Below, piece after piece: positions 1 through 8,750 of a DNA stretch of 64,000 nucleotides. The stretch is from Parvivirga hydrogeniphila. Lineage in GTDB: Bacteria; Actinomycetota; Coriobacteriia; Anaerosomatales; Anaerosomataceae. The notes beneath the pieces are model-generated. The model was given only the letters and a program-made list of their open reading frames with translations. It was not told the origin of the DNA and ran no database searches. Numbering within the stretch: position 1 is the stretch's first letter; each line of letters begins with the position of its first letter. The stretch spans positions 988,662 through 1,052,661 of the forward strand of contig NZ_JAMCCO010000001.1 in NCBI RefSeq assembly GCF_023371205.1, read 5' to 3'. The position numbers were made by a program, and so were the translations under genes.

Positions 1-492
1 GTGTGCCAGTGGGGCTGCTTCGGCTTCGGCGACTGCGTCAAGGCGTGCCCGTTCGGTGCCCTTTCGCTCGATGAGCGCGGGCTCCCGGTGGTCGACCTCG
101 CACGATGCACGGGGTGTGGCGCGTGCGTTCAAACGTGCCCGCGGAGCAGTTCGGGCCTCCTCTCGTTGGTTCCCGAGCGCGCGCCCGTCTCCGTACGGTG
201 CTCCGCTCACAGCAAGCCGAAGGAGCGGAAGGCCGCGTGCTCAGCGTGCTGCATCGCATGCAAGAAGTGCGAGCGAGCGTGTCCGAGCGATGCGATACAC
301 GTCGTGGAGATGCTCGCTGTGGTCGACTACGAGAAGTGCACCGGATGCAACGCGTGCGTGGAGGCGTGTCCCCAGCAGTGCATCGACATCTACGGGCGCA
401 ACGTGGCGCGGACCACCGGCGCAGACGGGGCCGGATGGCGTGCCGTTGCGGCGGGATCCGCCGTTCAAGAAGCCGAGGTCGCCGAGGCGTGA
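1..492 (+). CDS. rnfB: Rnf electron-transport complex subunit B, 3' part
   Basis: This is the C-terminal 163 residues of an RnfB-type ferredoxin subunit; the window edge cuts the 5' end, so the GTG at position 1 is probably an internal codon. Cysteines at fragment residues 2, 6, 12 and 16 match the RnfB pattern CxWGCxGxGDCxxxC. Further CxxCxxCxxxCP clusters lie at residues 36-46, 80-94 and 113-123, giving a chain of predicted [4Fe-4S] centres. RnfB passes electrons from reduced ferredoxin into the membrane-bound Rnf complex, which pumps Na+ or H+ while reducing NAD+. The TGA stop overlaps the next ATG by one base. The NusG-II and HepI genes that follow are frequent neighbours of rnf or quinone genes. 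The fold is certain; assignment to RnfB rather than another polyferredoxin is likely. Confidence 0.85.
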   Translation: MCQWGCFGFGDCVKACPFGALSLDERGLPVVDLARCTGCGACVQTCPRSSSGLLSLVPERAPVSVRCSAHSKPKERKAACSACCIACKKCERACPSDAIHVVEMLAVVDYEKCTGCNACVEACPQQCIDIYGRNVARTTGADGAGWRAVAAGSAVQEAEVAEA

Positions 493-857
493 TGACACGG
501 GCTGACAAGGTCTTGCTGGCAGTCCTCGCGTGCGCAGCCCTCCTGGCGTCGCCCGTGGCGGCGGCCCATGCGACCCGTGGCGGGCAGGCGGCATACGCGG
601 TCGTTGCTGGCCCGGCTGGGACAAAGCACCTGCCTCTTGCCGAGGACGGCTCGTATGTGGTCCAAGGACTGCGCGGGCGCGTTGTCGTCGCGGTGGAGCA
701 CGGGTCCGTCCGAATCACTGAGTCCACGTGCCGCGACCAGGTGTGCGTGCACACGAAGGCGGCGTCGCGTCCAGGAGAGGCGATAGCGTGCGTTCCCAAC
801 GGCGTGTCGGTGACCGTGGAAGGAGGGGCGCGTGAGCTCGACGCTGTTGTACGCTGA
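492..857 (+). CDS. NusG domain II-containing protein
   Basis: A 121-residue protein with an N-terminal hydrophobic segment (about residues 6-24, signal peptide or anchor) and a small extracytoplasmic NusG_II-type beta domain. The conserved cysteines C80 and C85 (in CRDQVCVHT) and C100 (in IACVPNG) match that family. The biochemical role of such proteins is not established; they commonly sit beside rnf, heptaprenyl-diphosphate-synthase-I or FMN-transferase genes in anaerobes. The ATG overlaps the rnfB stop as TGATG, implying translational coupling. Its 3' end overlaps the next gene by 26 bases. Confidence 0.8.
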   Translation: MTRADKVLLAVLACAALLASPVAAAHATRGGQAAYAVVAGPAGTKHLPLAEDGSYVVQGLRGRVVVAVEHGSVRITESTCRDQVCVHTKAASRPGEAIACVPNGVSVTVEGGARELDAVVR

Positions 858-1395
858 TGCTGCTCCTGCGGGCGCCGGCAGCGTCCGCCCTCTCGGGGCG
901 GCTCGCGTCGTGGCCGAGGACGGCGCGATGCTTGCTCTGGCGTGCGTGCTCGGCATCGTCGAGTCCTGGATTCCATCGCCTGTCCCCGGGATACGGCTCG
1001 GCCTGGCGAACGCAGCCGTCCTGGTGGTCCTGCTCCGTGGCGGTTGGGTCCGTGCAGTCCGCGTGAGCCTTGTGCGAGTGGCGATCGTCGGCGTGGCGAC
1101 AGGGACGCTCTTGGGTCCGGTCTCCGCTCTTTCTCTCGCGGGCGCGGCAGCATCCGTCGTGTGCATGGCTCTCGCGGCCCGTCTCGGCGTTCTTTCAACG
1201 CTCGGGATCTCCGTGGCAGGCGCCTTCTCGCACGTGGCCGCGCAGTTGGTCACCGCCTCGGTCCTCGTCGCGTCGGGCGCGGTGGCAGCGCTTGCTACTC
1301 CCGCACTGCTGGCGAGCCTGCCCCTCGGTCTCGTCACCGGCTCTGTTGCCGGTGTCCTCATCTCCCGGCTGGGAAGGATCTGTCGTCGGGCCTGA
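832..1395 (+). CDS. Heptaprenyl diphosphate synthase component I family membrane protein
   Basis: A 187-residue, strongly hydrophobic protein with about five membrane segments. The motif ESWIPSPVPGIRLGLANA (about residues 44-61) is typical of the Hpre_diP_synt_I (Gx) family, whose fold resembles ECF-transporter S components. The family is linked by context to polyprenyl or quinone synthesis or to Rnf, but a direct catalytic role is doubtful. The GTG start at 832 is chosen because AGGAGG lies at 821-826; this places the start inside the NusG-II gene. It is probably the last gene of the rnf-related transcript. Confidence 0.75.
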   Translation: MSSTLLYADAAPAGAGSVRPLGAARVVAEDGAMLALACVLGIVESWIPSPVPGIRLGLANAAVLVVLLRGGWVRAVRVSLVRVAIVGVATGTLLGPVSALSLAGAAASVVCMALAARLGVLSTLGISVAGAFSHVAAQLVTASVLVASGAVAALATPALLASLPLGLVTGSVAGVLISRLGRICRRA

Positions 1396-1416
1396 TGAGG
1401 TTGGAGGTCGTGGTCT

Positions 1417-2079
1417 GTGGCGCCACGGATGGTCGGCGGGCGTGCCACGCCGCGCGATCTGGTTCTTGCCGGCACGCCGGAGTTCGTGAGCGATGCCGCG
1501 CTGCTGAGCGTGATCCTACGCGAGGACGACGTCGCGCTCGGAGCGCGGCTGGCTCGCGCGCACCCGATTCCTACAGGGCTGTGGTCTCTCCGCGCAGAAG
1601 ATCTCACTGTGCACGAGGGGATCGGTCCAGCCAAAGCGGCGGCGCTCCTCGCGTCTGTGGAGCTCGCCCGGCGGGCGTCTTTGAATCAGGTGGTCGACCG
1701 ACCTGCGATCTCGACGCCAGAAGACGTCGTCTCGCTCTGCGAGCCCCAGCTGCGGGGGTGCGACCGAGAGCACTTCTGGGCGCTTGCTCTGAATACGAAG
1801 AACCGGCTCATCAAGATCATCGAGGTGTCCATCGGGAGCCTGAGCGCGTCGATCGTGCATCCGCGCGAGCTGTTCAAAGAAGCGGTGCGGTCGTCTGCGG
1901 CGTCCGTTGTGGTTGTGCACAACCATCCGAGCGGGGATCCGACGCCGTCGTCTGCTGACATCCATCTGACGCAGCGTTTGGTCAGAGCTGGTGATGTGCT
2001 CGGCATAGAGGTCCTGGATCACGTCGTCATCGGGGAAGGAGGTCGTCACGCGAGCCTGCGAGAGATGGGACTCATGTGA
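1417..2079 (+). CDS. radC: RadC family JAMM/MPN+ protein
   Basis: A 220-residue RadC-type protein. An N-terminal helix-hairpin-helix region (about residues 63-77, HEGIGPAKAAAL) is followed by a JAMM metallo-hydrolase-like domain with HNHPSGDPTPSSAD at residues 168-181, which contains the zinc-binding HxH...D set. Despite its name, a DNA-repair role is not supported for most members. A nuclease or deubiquitinase-like fold is known, but the substrate is unknown. The GTG start has GGAGG at 1403-1407. It lies just upstream of the mreB operon, an arrangement also common in Firmicutes. Confidence 0.88.
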   Translation: MAPRMVGGRATPRDLVLAGTPEFVSDAALLSVILREDDVALGARLARAHPIPTGLWSLRAEDLTVHEGIGPAKAAALLASVELARRASLNQVVDRPAISTPEDVVSLCEPQLRGCDREHFWALALNTKNRLIKIIEVSIGSLSASIVHPRELFKEAVRSSAASVVVVHNHPSGDPTPSSADIHLTQRLVRAGDVLGIEVLDHVVIGEGGRHASLREMGLM

Positions 2080-2159
2080 GAGCTTGTTCCTCTGATCGCG
2101 GAATGTTGGCATCTACCTGCGGCGTTGCTGTATCGACGAACGTTCGGGAAGCCTGCGTG

Positions 2160-2168
2160 TGCTACACT
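2160..2168 (+). promoter_or_regulatory. Probable extended -10 promoter of mreBCD
   Basis: TGC immediately followed by TACACT forms an extended -10 element about 100 bases upstream of the mreB start. No good -35 is visible at 16-18 bases upstream, which fits an extended -10 promoter. It lies in the 186-base gap between radC and mreB, which otherwise shows no gene. Confidence 0.5.
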
Positions 2169-2265
2169 CAGCACGGCGTGCGCAGTGCACAATGTGCTGG
2201 CGCACTGGCGTATGCCGTGAGTGAGCACGTCAGCGGCGTGACCGCCGCCTCGAAGGGAGCCCGCG

Positions 2266-3306
2266 TTGTCGCTTGTAGATATGTTCTTCAACTCGTGGGG
2301 CAGCGACATGGCCGTCGACCTCGGGACGGCGAACACGCTCGTGTCTGTCCGTGGACGCGGCATCGTGCTCATCGAGCCCTCCGTTGTGGCAGTGGAGAAG
2401 GACACGAAGCGCGTTCTGGCTGTCGGGATCGAGGCAAAACGGATGCTCGGCCGCACGCCGGGTTCGATCGTGGCGATCCGGCCGCTGAAGGACGGGGTCA
2501 TCGCCGATTTCGAGGTCACCGAGGCCATGCTGCGTTACTTCATCAACAAGACGCGGCAGAAGCGCTTACCGTGGCAGCCGAAGCCGCGCGTGGTGGTGTG
2601 CGTGCCGTCAGGAGTGACCGAGGTCGAGAAGCGTGCTGTCTTCGAGGCCACGATGCAGGCAGGCGCACGCCAGGCCTACCTGATCGAAGAGCCGATGGCG
2701 GCCGCCATCGGCGCTGGCCTTCCGATCCAGGAGCCCACGGGCAACATGGTCGTGGACATCGGCGGCGGTACGACCGAAGTCGCCGTGATCTCGCTCGGCG
2801 GCATCGTCGTGTCGCAGTCGATCCGCATCGGCGGCGACGAGTTCGACGAAGCGATCATCAACCACATCAAGCGCGAGTACAACCTGCTCATCGGCGAGCG
2901 TACTGCAGAGGAGATCAAGTTCGAGATCGGGTCGGCCCACCCGCTGCCCGAGGAGATGGACGCCGAGGTCCGCGGGCGCGACCTGCTCACGGGACTTCCC
3001 CGGACGATCCAGATCTCGTCCGAGGAGATGCGCGTCGCGGTCGAGGAGCCGACGCAGGCAATCATCTCCGCGATCAAGGGCACCTTGGAGAAGACGCCCC
3101 CTGAGCTGGCGAGCGACATCATGGAGTACGGCATCGTGCTCACGGGCGGCGGCGCGCTGCTGCAGGCGCTCGACGAGCGTATCCGGTACGAGACGGGCAT
3201 GCCGGTGCACGTCTCCGAGAGCGCCCTTACCAACGTGGTCGTCGGCTCTGCGATGGCGCTCGAGGAGATCGACGTCCTCAAGAAGGTCCTCACGGTGACC
3301 CGGTGA
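2266..3306 (+). CDS. mreB: Rod shape-determining protein MreB
   Basis: A 346-residue bacterial actin homologue that polymerises under the membrane and guides lateral wall synthesis. Actin-fold nucleotide loops are visible: DLGTANT near residue 18, [16 protein letters not shown] near 163-178, and a C-terminal LTGGGALL. Length is standard. The TTG start is supported by AAGGGAG at 2253-2259. It is the first gene of mreB-mreC-mreD-PBP2-rodA, the complete elongasome core. Together with rodA and the class B PBP this predicts rod-shaped or elongating cells. Confidence 0.97.
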   Translation: MSLVDMFFNSWGSDMAVDLGTANTLVSVRGRGIVLIEPSVVAVEKDTKRVLAVGIEAKRMLGRTPGSIVAIRPLKDGVIADFEVTEAMLRYFINKTRQKRLPWQPKPRVVVCVPSGVTEVEKRAVFEATMQAGARQAYLIEEPMAAAIGAGLPIQEPTGNMVVDIGGGTTEVAVISLGGIVVSQSIRIGGDEFDEAIINHIKREYNLLIGERTAEEIKFEIGSAHPLPEEMDAEVRGRDLLTGLPRTIQISSEEMRVAVEEPTQAIISAIKGTLEKTPPELASDIMEYGIVLTGGGALLQALDERIRYETGMPVHVSESALTNVVVGSAMALEEIDVLKKVLTVTR

Positions 3307-3319
3307 CCCGGGAGATGGG

Positions 3320-4177
3320 ATGAGGATCTCGGATCGAGAGCAAAGCCGCAGGAACCCGGTGCTGCTCGCGGCGCTTCTCGTCGCGTCTCTTGTGGTGATC
3401 ACGGCGTACTACCGAGAGGGCGATGCGGGGCTGCTGCATCGGGCTCGGTCGGCCACGCTTGCAGCCACCGCCCCGCTTTCTCGCGTCGGAGAGGCGACGT
3501 CGCGGCCGTTCAGAGCGGTGGGCGAGTGGTTCAGCGGCCTTACGGTCTCCAGAAAGGAGCTTGAGCGGCTCAAGGAGCAGAACGACGTGCTGCGCGCCCG
3601 CCTCGCGGACCTCGAAGAGGCCCGCCAAGAGAACGACCGCTTGCGGCAGCTCGTCGCATTCGCTGAGGAGCAGCGCCTCACGCAGCTCGGCGCGCGCGTC
3701 ATCGGACGGCCGACGAGCTCATGGGAAGGCGCGATCGTCGTCGATCGCGGCTCCGTAGACGGCATCCGACCGGGCATGCCCGTCATCGCGCCGCAAGGGC
3801 TCGTCGGTCAGATAGAGACGGTGTCAAAGCATGCATCGCGCGTGCGGCTCATCACCGATGCACAAAGCGGGGTCGCTGCGATGATCCAGCGCACGAGAGC
3901 GGTCGGGGTCGTTCGCGGCTCCATCGACCGCACGCTCACGATGGAGTACGTTGACAAGGCCAAGATGCCGAAGGTCGGGGACGTCGTCATCACGTCCGGA
4001 CTCGGAGGCGTGTACCCGAAAGGCATCGTGGTCGGAGACGTCATCCAGGTGGACGCGCGCAGGGCCGACCTGTACCCGCGGATCGTTCTGCGGTCGCGGG
4101 TGCCGATCGACGAGCTCGAAGAGGTGCTGATCGTGCTCGGGACGGTTCCCGCCGATGCCGGAGGTTCGGTGGAGTGA
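3320..4177 (+). CDS. mreC: Rod shape-determining protein MreC
   Basis: A 285-residue bitopic protein: short cytoplasmic N-terminus, one membrane segment (about residues 13-30), a coiled coil (about 75-110, KELERLKEQNDVLRARL), then the two-beta-barrel MreC domain. MreC links cytoplasmic MreB to the periplasmic or extracytoplasmic penicillin-binding protein. It starts 14 bases after mreB and its TGA overlaps the ATG of mreD. Confidence 0.95.
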   Translation: MRISDREQSRRNPVLLAALLVASLVVITAYYREGDAGLLHRARSATLAATAPLSRVGEATSRPFRAVGEWFSGLTVSRKELERLKEQNDVLRARLADLEEARQENDRLRQLVAFAEEQRLTQLGARVIGRPTSSWEGAIVVDRGSVDGIRPGMPVIAPQGLVGQIETVSKHASRVRLITDAQSGVAAMIQRTRAVGVVRGSIDRTLTMEYVDKAKMPKVGDVVITSGLGGVYPKGIVVGDVIQVDARRADLYPRIVLRSRVPIDELEEVLIVLGTVPADAGGSVE

Positions 4178-4692
4178 TGAGCGAGCGCACGTGGTCGTCT
4201 GCGGTTACGCTGCTGGCGGCGGCGGTCGCTCAGGTCGTGGTGGCGCCGCACCTGCGCGTTGCCGGAGTCGTGCCGAACTTCCCGCTGCTCGTGGTCATCA
4301 CCCTCGCGCTCGTGAATGGCGCAGATTCGGGAGCTATCGCAGGGTTCGCTGCGGGGCTCGTGCTCGACATGCTCGGCGACGGGCCGATCGGCGCGTGGGC
4401 GTTCGTGCTGACGCTCGTCGGATACATCGCTGGGCTCCTGGAAGCGAACATCTTCGCCGAGGGGTGGCTGCTGCCGCTTACTGCTGCCTTGCTGGCTGGT
4501 CTCGCGGCCGAGTTCGCGTACCTGATCGTGGTGATCGTTCTAGGCGGGGACCTGCCGTTCTGGCGCTCCCTGACTGCGGTCGTGCTTCCGAGAGGCATGT
4601 ATAATGCCGTGTTGGCTCTTGCCGTCTACCCATGGTTGGCGCGCGCGCTGCGTCCCGACCGCAAGATACGTTCATTCCGCCGTGTCGCGTGA
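4177..4692 (+). CDS. mreD: Rod shape-determining protein MreD
   Basis: A 171-residue integral membrane protein with about five or six helices and an MreD-like C-terminal region (PRGMYNAVLALAVYPWL). It is the least conserved member of the MreBCD complex, so position in the operon carries much of the assignment. The ATG at 4177 overlaps the mreC stop as TGATG; the in-frame GTG one codon earlier (4174) is an alternative. Confidence 0.9.
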   Translation: MSERTWSSAVTLLAAAVAQVVVAPHLRVAGVVPNFPLLVVITLALVNGADSGAIAGFAAGLVLDMLGDGPIGAWAFVLTLVGYIAGLLEANIFAEGWLLPLTAALLAGLAAEFAYLIVVIVLGGDLPFWRSLTAVVLPRGMYNAVLALAVYPWLARALRPDRKIRSFRRVA

Positions 4693-4737
4693 GCGCCAGC
4701 TCCAGAGCGATGCGTTTCCTGAAGGAGTCCGTGCACG

Positions 4738-6660
4738 GTGACCACCTTCCGTGAGGAGCTGAAGCCTCGCTTCGCCGCGCTTGCTGGCGTGGTGTTGCTC
4801 GCGCTCGGCGCGCTCACCGTGCGGCTGTGGACGATGCAGGTGCTGGCCGGCGACACCTACGCCGCGCTCGCGCGCAACAACCGCATCCGCGAGATCTCGC
4901 TCGACGCGCCGCGAGGCCGAATCCTGGATCGCAACGGCAAGCTGCTGGTCACGAACCGACCGACGCTCGCAGTAGCGCTGGACCCAGCCGACGAGCGGAT
5001 CCGCTCGCTCATCGTTCGCGCGCAGAGCGCGTCGAAGAGCGACAATCCGACGCGCGGAGAGATACGAGAGACGCTCGGCCCGCTCGCTGAGATGCTCGGG
5101 ATGGACGTCCAAGACGTCTTCGAGAAGATCATCGACGCTCGCGTGGAGGCGCTCAGGCCACGCGTCGTCGCTGTCGACGTCCCGCTGGACGTCGTGGCGA
5201 AGCTGTCCGAGCAAAGCCAGCGGTATCCGGGCGTGCGGGTGGAGCAGATCGCCGTGCGGGAGTACCCGTTCGGATCTGTCGGAGCGCACGTCCTCGGCTA
5301 CACCGGTGAGATATCGGAAGAGGAGTTCAAGCGGTCCGATCCGACGGCCGGATACGAGCTTGGCGATGTCGTCGGCAAGGCGGGAGTCGAGGCCCAGTAC
5401 GAGGGCGTCCTGCAGGGCGACAAGGGGCGGCGCCTCATCGAGGTGAACGCTTCGGGCAAGCCGATCCGCATCGTCAGCGAAGAAGCGCCGGTCGCCGGAC
5501 GCGACGTGCGGCTCACGATCGACGTCGAGGTACAACGCGTCGCCGAAGAGCAGCTCGAGAACGCGATCAAAGAGGCGCACCGGCAAGGCTTCACGAAGGC
5601 GAAGGCGGGCGCAGCGGTGGTGCTCGACGTGAAGACGGGAGAGGTCCTGGCGATGGCGAGTGCGCCGTCATACGACCCGGCCGTGTTCCTCGGGGGCATC
5701 AGCCAGGCCGAGTGGAAGGCACTGACCGACAAGGCGAGCGAGTATCCGCTGAACAACCGTGTTGTGATGGGCGCCTACCCGCCAGCGTCGACCTTCAAGG
5801 CCGTGACCGGGCTTGCGGGACTCGAGAGCAGTGTCACATACAGCGGCAAGACGTACGTCTGCCACGGAAAGTGGACCGAGATGGGCGAGCAGTGGCCGAA
5901 GTGGTGCTGGAAGCGCGCGGGCCACGGGACCGTCACGTTCGAAGGCGGCATCGAAGAGTCGTGCGACACGGTCTTCTACGAGATCGGCTACGAGTTCTAC
6001 AAGCGCAAGAAAGAGGAGCTCCAGGCGTTCGCGCGGAGCTTCGGGCTCGGAAGCAAGCTCGGCATCGATCTGCCGGGCGAGATACGGGGCCGCGTGCCCG
6101 ACGCTGCGTGGAAGAAGGAGTACAACCGCGACTACCCCGAGTGGCAGACCTGGCTTCCGGGCGACACCGTGAACATGGCGATCGGGCAGGGAGACATGCT
6201 CGTCACGCCGCTGCAGATGGCCGCCGTGTACGCCGGCATCGCCAACGGCGGCACGGTCATGCGGCCGCACGTGCTCAAAGACGTGCTCGATGCGGACGGC
6301 GCGGTGGCGCGGTCCTATCGGCCGGAAGCGGCCGCGCGCGTGCCCGTCGCTCCGGCGCATCTCGCAGTCATGCAGCGAGCGCTCGTGCGCGTCACTGAGT
6401 CGGGCACAGCAGCGGGGGCCTTCAGAGGATTCGGCGTGACCGTCGCTGGCAAGACCGGCACCGCCCAGGTCGCTGGCAAGGACGACTTCGCGTGGTTCTG
6501 CGCGTACGCTCCGGCCGAGGCCCCGCGGTACGCAGTCGCCGTGGTGGTGGAGCAAGGCGGTCACGGCGGCTCGGTCGCAGCGCCGGCCGCGCGGAACATC
6601 TTGGCCAAACTGCTCGGGCAGCCGATAACCGAAGTCCACACGAGGGATGATTCGCGATGA
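4738..6660 (+). CDS. mrdA: Penicillin-binding protein 2 (class B transpeptidase)
   Basis: A 640-residue class B PBP that cross-links peptidoglycan in the elongasome. It has one N-terminal membrane anchor (about residues 14-32), the dimerisation domain beginning at APRGRILDRNGKLL, and a C-terminal transpeptidase domain. Catalytic motifs are S351-x-x-K354 (in PPASTFKAVT), an SCD motif in ESCDTVFYEIGYE near residue 406, and KTGTAQ near 572. The GTG at 4738 is preceded by GAAGGAG at 4721-4727. Its TGA overlaps the rodA ATG (ATGA), matching its functional pairing with RodA. Confidence 0.96.
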   Translation: MTTFREELKPRFAALAGVVLLALGALTVRLWTMQVLAGDTYAALARNNRIREISLDAPRGRILDRNGKLLVTNRPTLAVALDPADERIRSLIVRAQSASKSDNPTRGEIRETLGPLAEMLGMDVQDVFEKIIDARVEALRPRVVAVDVPLDVVAKLSEQSQRYPGVRVEQIAVREYPFGSVGAHVLGYTGEISEEEFKRSDPTAGYELGDVVGKAGVEAQYEGVLQGDKGRRLIEVNASGKPIRIVSEEAPVAGRDVRLTIDVEVQRVAEEQLENAIKEAHRQGFTKAKAGAAVVLDVKTGEVLAMASAPSYDPAVFLGGISQAEWKALTDKASEYPLNNRVVMGAYPPASTFKAVTGLAGLESSVTYSGKTYVCHGKWTEMGEQWPKWCWKRAGHGTVTFEGGIEESCDTVFYEIGYEFYKRKKEELQAFARSFGLGSKLGIDLPGEIRGRVPDAAWKKEYNRDYPEWQTWLPGDTVNMAIGQGDMLVTPLQMAAVYAGIANGGTVMRPHVLKDVLDADGAVARSYRPEAAARVPVAPAHLAVMQRALVRVTESGTAAGAFRGFGVTVAGKTGTAQVAGKDDFAWFCAYAPAEAPRYAVAVVVEQGGHGGSVAAPAARNILAKLLGQPITEVHTRDDSR

Positions 6661-7844
6661 GCGCTCGGTGGCGGACCTCCGGAGGGCGCAGGCCCCTCGA
6701 CAAGAGCACGAAGGAGCGGTTCTTCGACCTCGTGAACCTTCCGCTGCTCATGTTTTCGGCCACACTGGCAGTGTACGGTTCCGTGATGGTTTGGTCGGCC
6801 ACCTCAGGCATGGCAGGTGGAGACGCGCTGTTCAAGCGCCACCTGGTGGGGCTGGCGGTCGGCATCGTGCCGCTCGGCGTGGCTTGGCTTATCGACTACA
6901 AGGCGCTGAAGCACTGGTCTGGTCCACTGATGACGCTCCTCGCGTTCCTGCTCATCTCGCCGCGCATTCCCGGGCTGGGGACGACGGCGAAGGGCGCCAC
7001 GTCATGGCTGCAGGTCGCCGGCGTTCGGCTGTTCCAGCCATCAGAGCCCGGCAAGCTCGTCTTCATCGTGGTGATGGCAGCGCTCATCTCCGAATACGAA
7101 GGCCGGATCGACAGACCGCGCGACATGTGGCGGATCCTCGCGTACCTCGGCGGGGCGCTCGGATTGATACTCCTTCAACCGGATCTCGGCACGGGCATGG
7201 TCTTCGTGGGCATCACGATGGCGATGCTTCTTCTGGGTGGGCTCGAGATGAAGCGGCTCGTGCTTATCGGCCTTCTGGCGGTCGTTGCGGTGGTCGGCGT
7301 GTTCGTGATCGACGGGACGCTCGACCGCATGGCCGGGAAGGACGTCGCGCTCAAGCAGTACCAGAAAGACCGGCTGCTGGTATTCCTCGACCCAACGCGG
7401 GACCCCGCGGGCGCCGGCTACAATTTGCAGCAGTCGAAGATCGCCGTCGGGTCCGGCGGCATCACAGGCAAAGGGCTTCGGGCAGGCACCCAGTCGAACC
7501 TTCACTTCCTCCCCGAGCGGCACACGGACTTCATCTTCGCGGTCCTGGGCGAGGAGCTGGGCTTCGTCGGAGCGGTCGTGTTGCTCGGTCTGTACCTGGG
7601 GTTGCTGCTCTCTGCTCTCAGTATCGCTGCGTCGTCGCGCGACCTGTACGGCGCGCTCATCTGTGCGGGTATCATCGGCATGTGGGCGTTTCAGATACTT
7701 GAGAATGTCGGCATGACGATAGGCATGATGCCGATCACCGGCATCCCGCTGCCCTTCATCAGCTTCGGGTCCTCAGCGATGGTCACGAACTTCGGAGCGG
7801 TCGGGCTGCTGCAGTCGGTGTGGTCGAGACGGTATGGCACGTAA
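6657..7844 (+). CDS. rodA: Peptidoglycan glycosyltransferase RodA (SEDS family)
   Basis: A 395-residue SEDS polytopic membrane protein with about ten helices that polymerises glycan strands from lipid II with its class B PBP partner. Family features include the extracytoplasmic loop with LPERHTDFIFAVLGEELGF and the C-terminal GMMPITGIPLPFISFGSSAM. It overlaps the PBP2 gene by four bases and closes the mre operon. Confidence 0.96.
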   Translation: MSARWRTSGGRRPLDKSTKERFFDLVNLPLLMFSATLAVYGSVMVWSATSGMAGGDALFKRHLVGLAVGIVPLGVAWLIDYKALKHWSGPLMTLLAFLLISPRIPGLGTTAKGATSWLQVAGVRLFQPSEPGKLVFIVVMAALISEYEGRIDRPRDMWRILAYLGGALGLILLQPDLGTGMVFVGITMAMLLLGGLEMKRLVLIGLLAVVAVVGVFVIDGTLDRMAGKDVALKQYQKDRLLVFLDPTRDPAGAGYNLQQSKIAVGSGGITGKGLRAGTQSNLHFLPERHTDFIFAVLGEELGFVGAVVLLGLYLGLLLSALSIAASSRDLYGALICAGIIGMWAFQILENVGMTIGMMPITGIPLPFISFGSSAMVTNFGAVGLLQSVWSRRYGT

Positions 7845-7862
7845 GCGGACGCAGGAGGCGGC

Positions 7863-8750
7863 GTGGATATCAAGCGTGCGCGGCAGGCGCAGGACCTGGT
7901 CAAGTCGGGCGCGAAGCTGGACGAGGAGCGCTCCCAGGAGGTGCTCGTGCAGGTCATCGTCGAAGTCGACGCTCCGGAGGAGCTGGTCGAGGCGCTCCGA
8001 GCCCGGCTGGTTCCTCAGACCTCGCGCGCACGGCTGGCCATCGGCGTTGCGGGCGCGGGCGAGCGACTCGCCGTAGAGCCCGCCGCTGACGCGGTCATCG
8101 TCGCGGGAGGCGGCCTCGGAGAGGACGTCCGTCGGCTGCTCGCCGAGGCGCTGCAGGCGTTCGTCCCGACGGTGCTGCTGTGCGTGGCATCGCCGTCAGA
8201 GCACGCCCGGATCGCGCTTGAGACGGGGCATCCTGCCGCCGACATCCTCGTCGACGAAGACGCCGAGCGGCTCGTGAGCGAACGGCTCGCCGCGTGGCTG
8301 TCCGACGAGATCTCCTCGAAGCGCGTTGCGCTCGCGCACAACTTCCCGTTCATGCGGCGAGCGGTCGCTGAGGCGGCCGTGCAGGCGACGGCGTGGCAGA
8401 ACGCGCTCATCGGGACGGTGGGATTCGTTCCTGGTTCCGACATGCCGGTGATGACGGCCAACCAGATCAAGATGCTCCTGCAGATCGCCGCCGCGTACGG
8501 GGAACCGCTCGGTCCTGAGAGGATCAAGGAGCTCCTGGCGATCGTCGGCGGCGGGTTCGTCTTCAGGACGCTCGCTCGCGAGATCGTCGGTGTCGTTCCC
8601 GTGCTCGGCTGGGCGGTCAAGGGCGGCATCGGCTACTCGGGTACGCTTGCCCTGGGCAAGGCCGCCATCGCGTACTTCGAGCGTGGCGCGGACCTTCCCG
8701 CGGTGGCACGCTCGCTGACGACCCGCATGCGAGGTAGCGCCGTTGAGTGA
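7863..8750 (+). CDS. DUF697 (YcjF-like) protein without GTPase domain
   Basis: A 295-residue protein of unknown function. A segment near residues 160-215, with RRAVAEAAVQATAWQNALI and GSDMPVMTANQIKML, resembles DUF697, which in many proteins follows an Era-like GTPase domain. Here no P-loop is present. The N-terminal half is an alanine/valine-rich alpha/beta region (LAIGVAGAGERL, DAVIVAGGGLGED). Glycine-rich hydrophobic stretches in the DUF697 part suggest membrane association. The GTG start has AGGAGG at 7853-7858. Its stop overlaps the TTG start of the next gene, so it is probably co-translated with the radical-SAM pair. Confidence 0.65.
   Translation: MDIKRARQAQDLVKSGAKLDEERSQEVLVQVIVEVDAPEELVEALRARLVPQTSRARLAIGVAGAGERLAVEPAADAVIVAGGGLGEDVRRLLAEALQAFVPTVLLCVASPSEHARIALETGHPAADILVDEDAERLVSERLAAWLSDEISSKRVALAHNFPFMRRAVAEAAVQATAWQNALIGTVGFVPGSDMPVMTANQIKMLLQIAAAYGEPLGPERIKELLAIVGGGFVFRTLAREIVGVVPVLGWAVKGGIGYSGTLALGKAAIAYFERGADLPAVARSLTTRMRGSAVE

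Noticed and set aside
4600-4605. Perfect TATAAT box inside mreD
   Set aside because: It encodes the conserved Met-Tyr-Asn of MreD and has no -35 at 16-18 bases or TGN extension, so coding constraint explains it.
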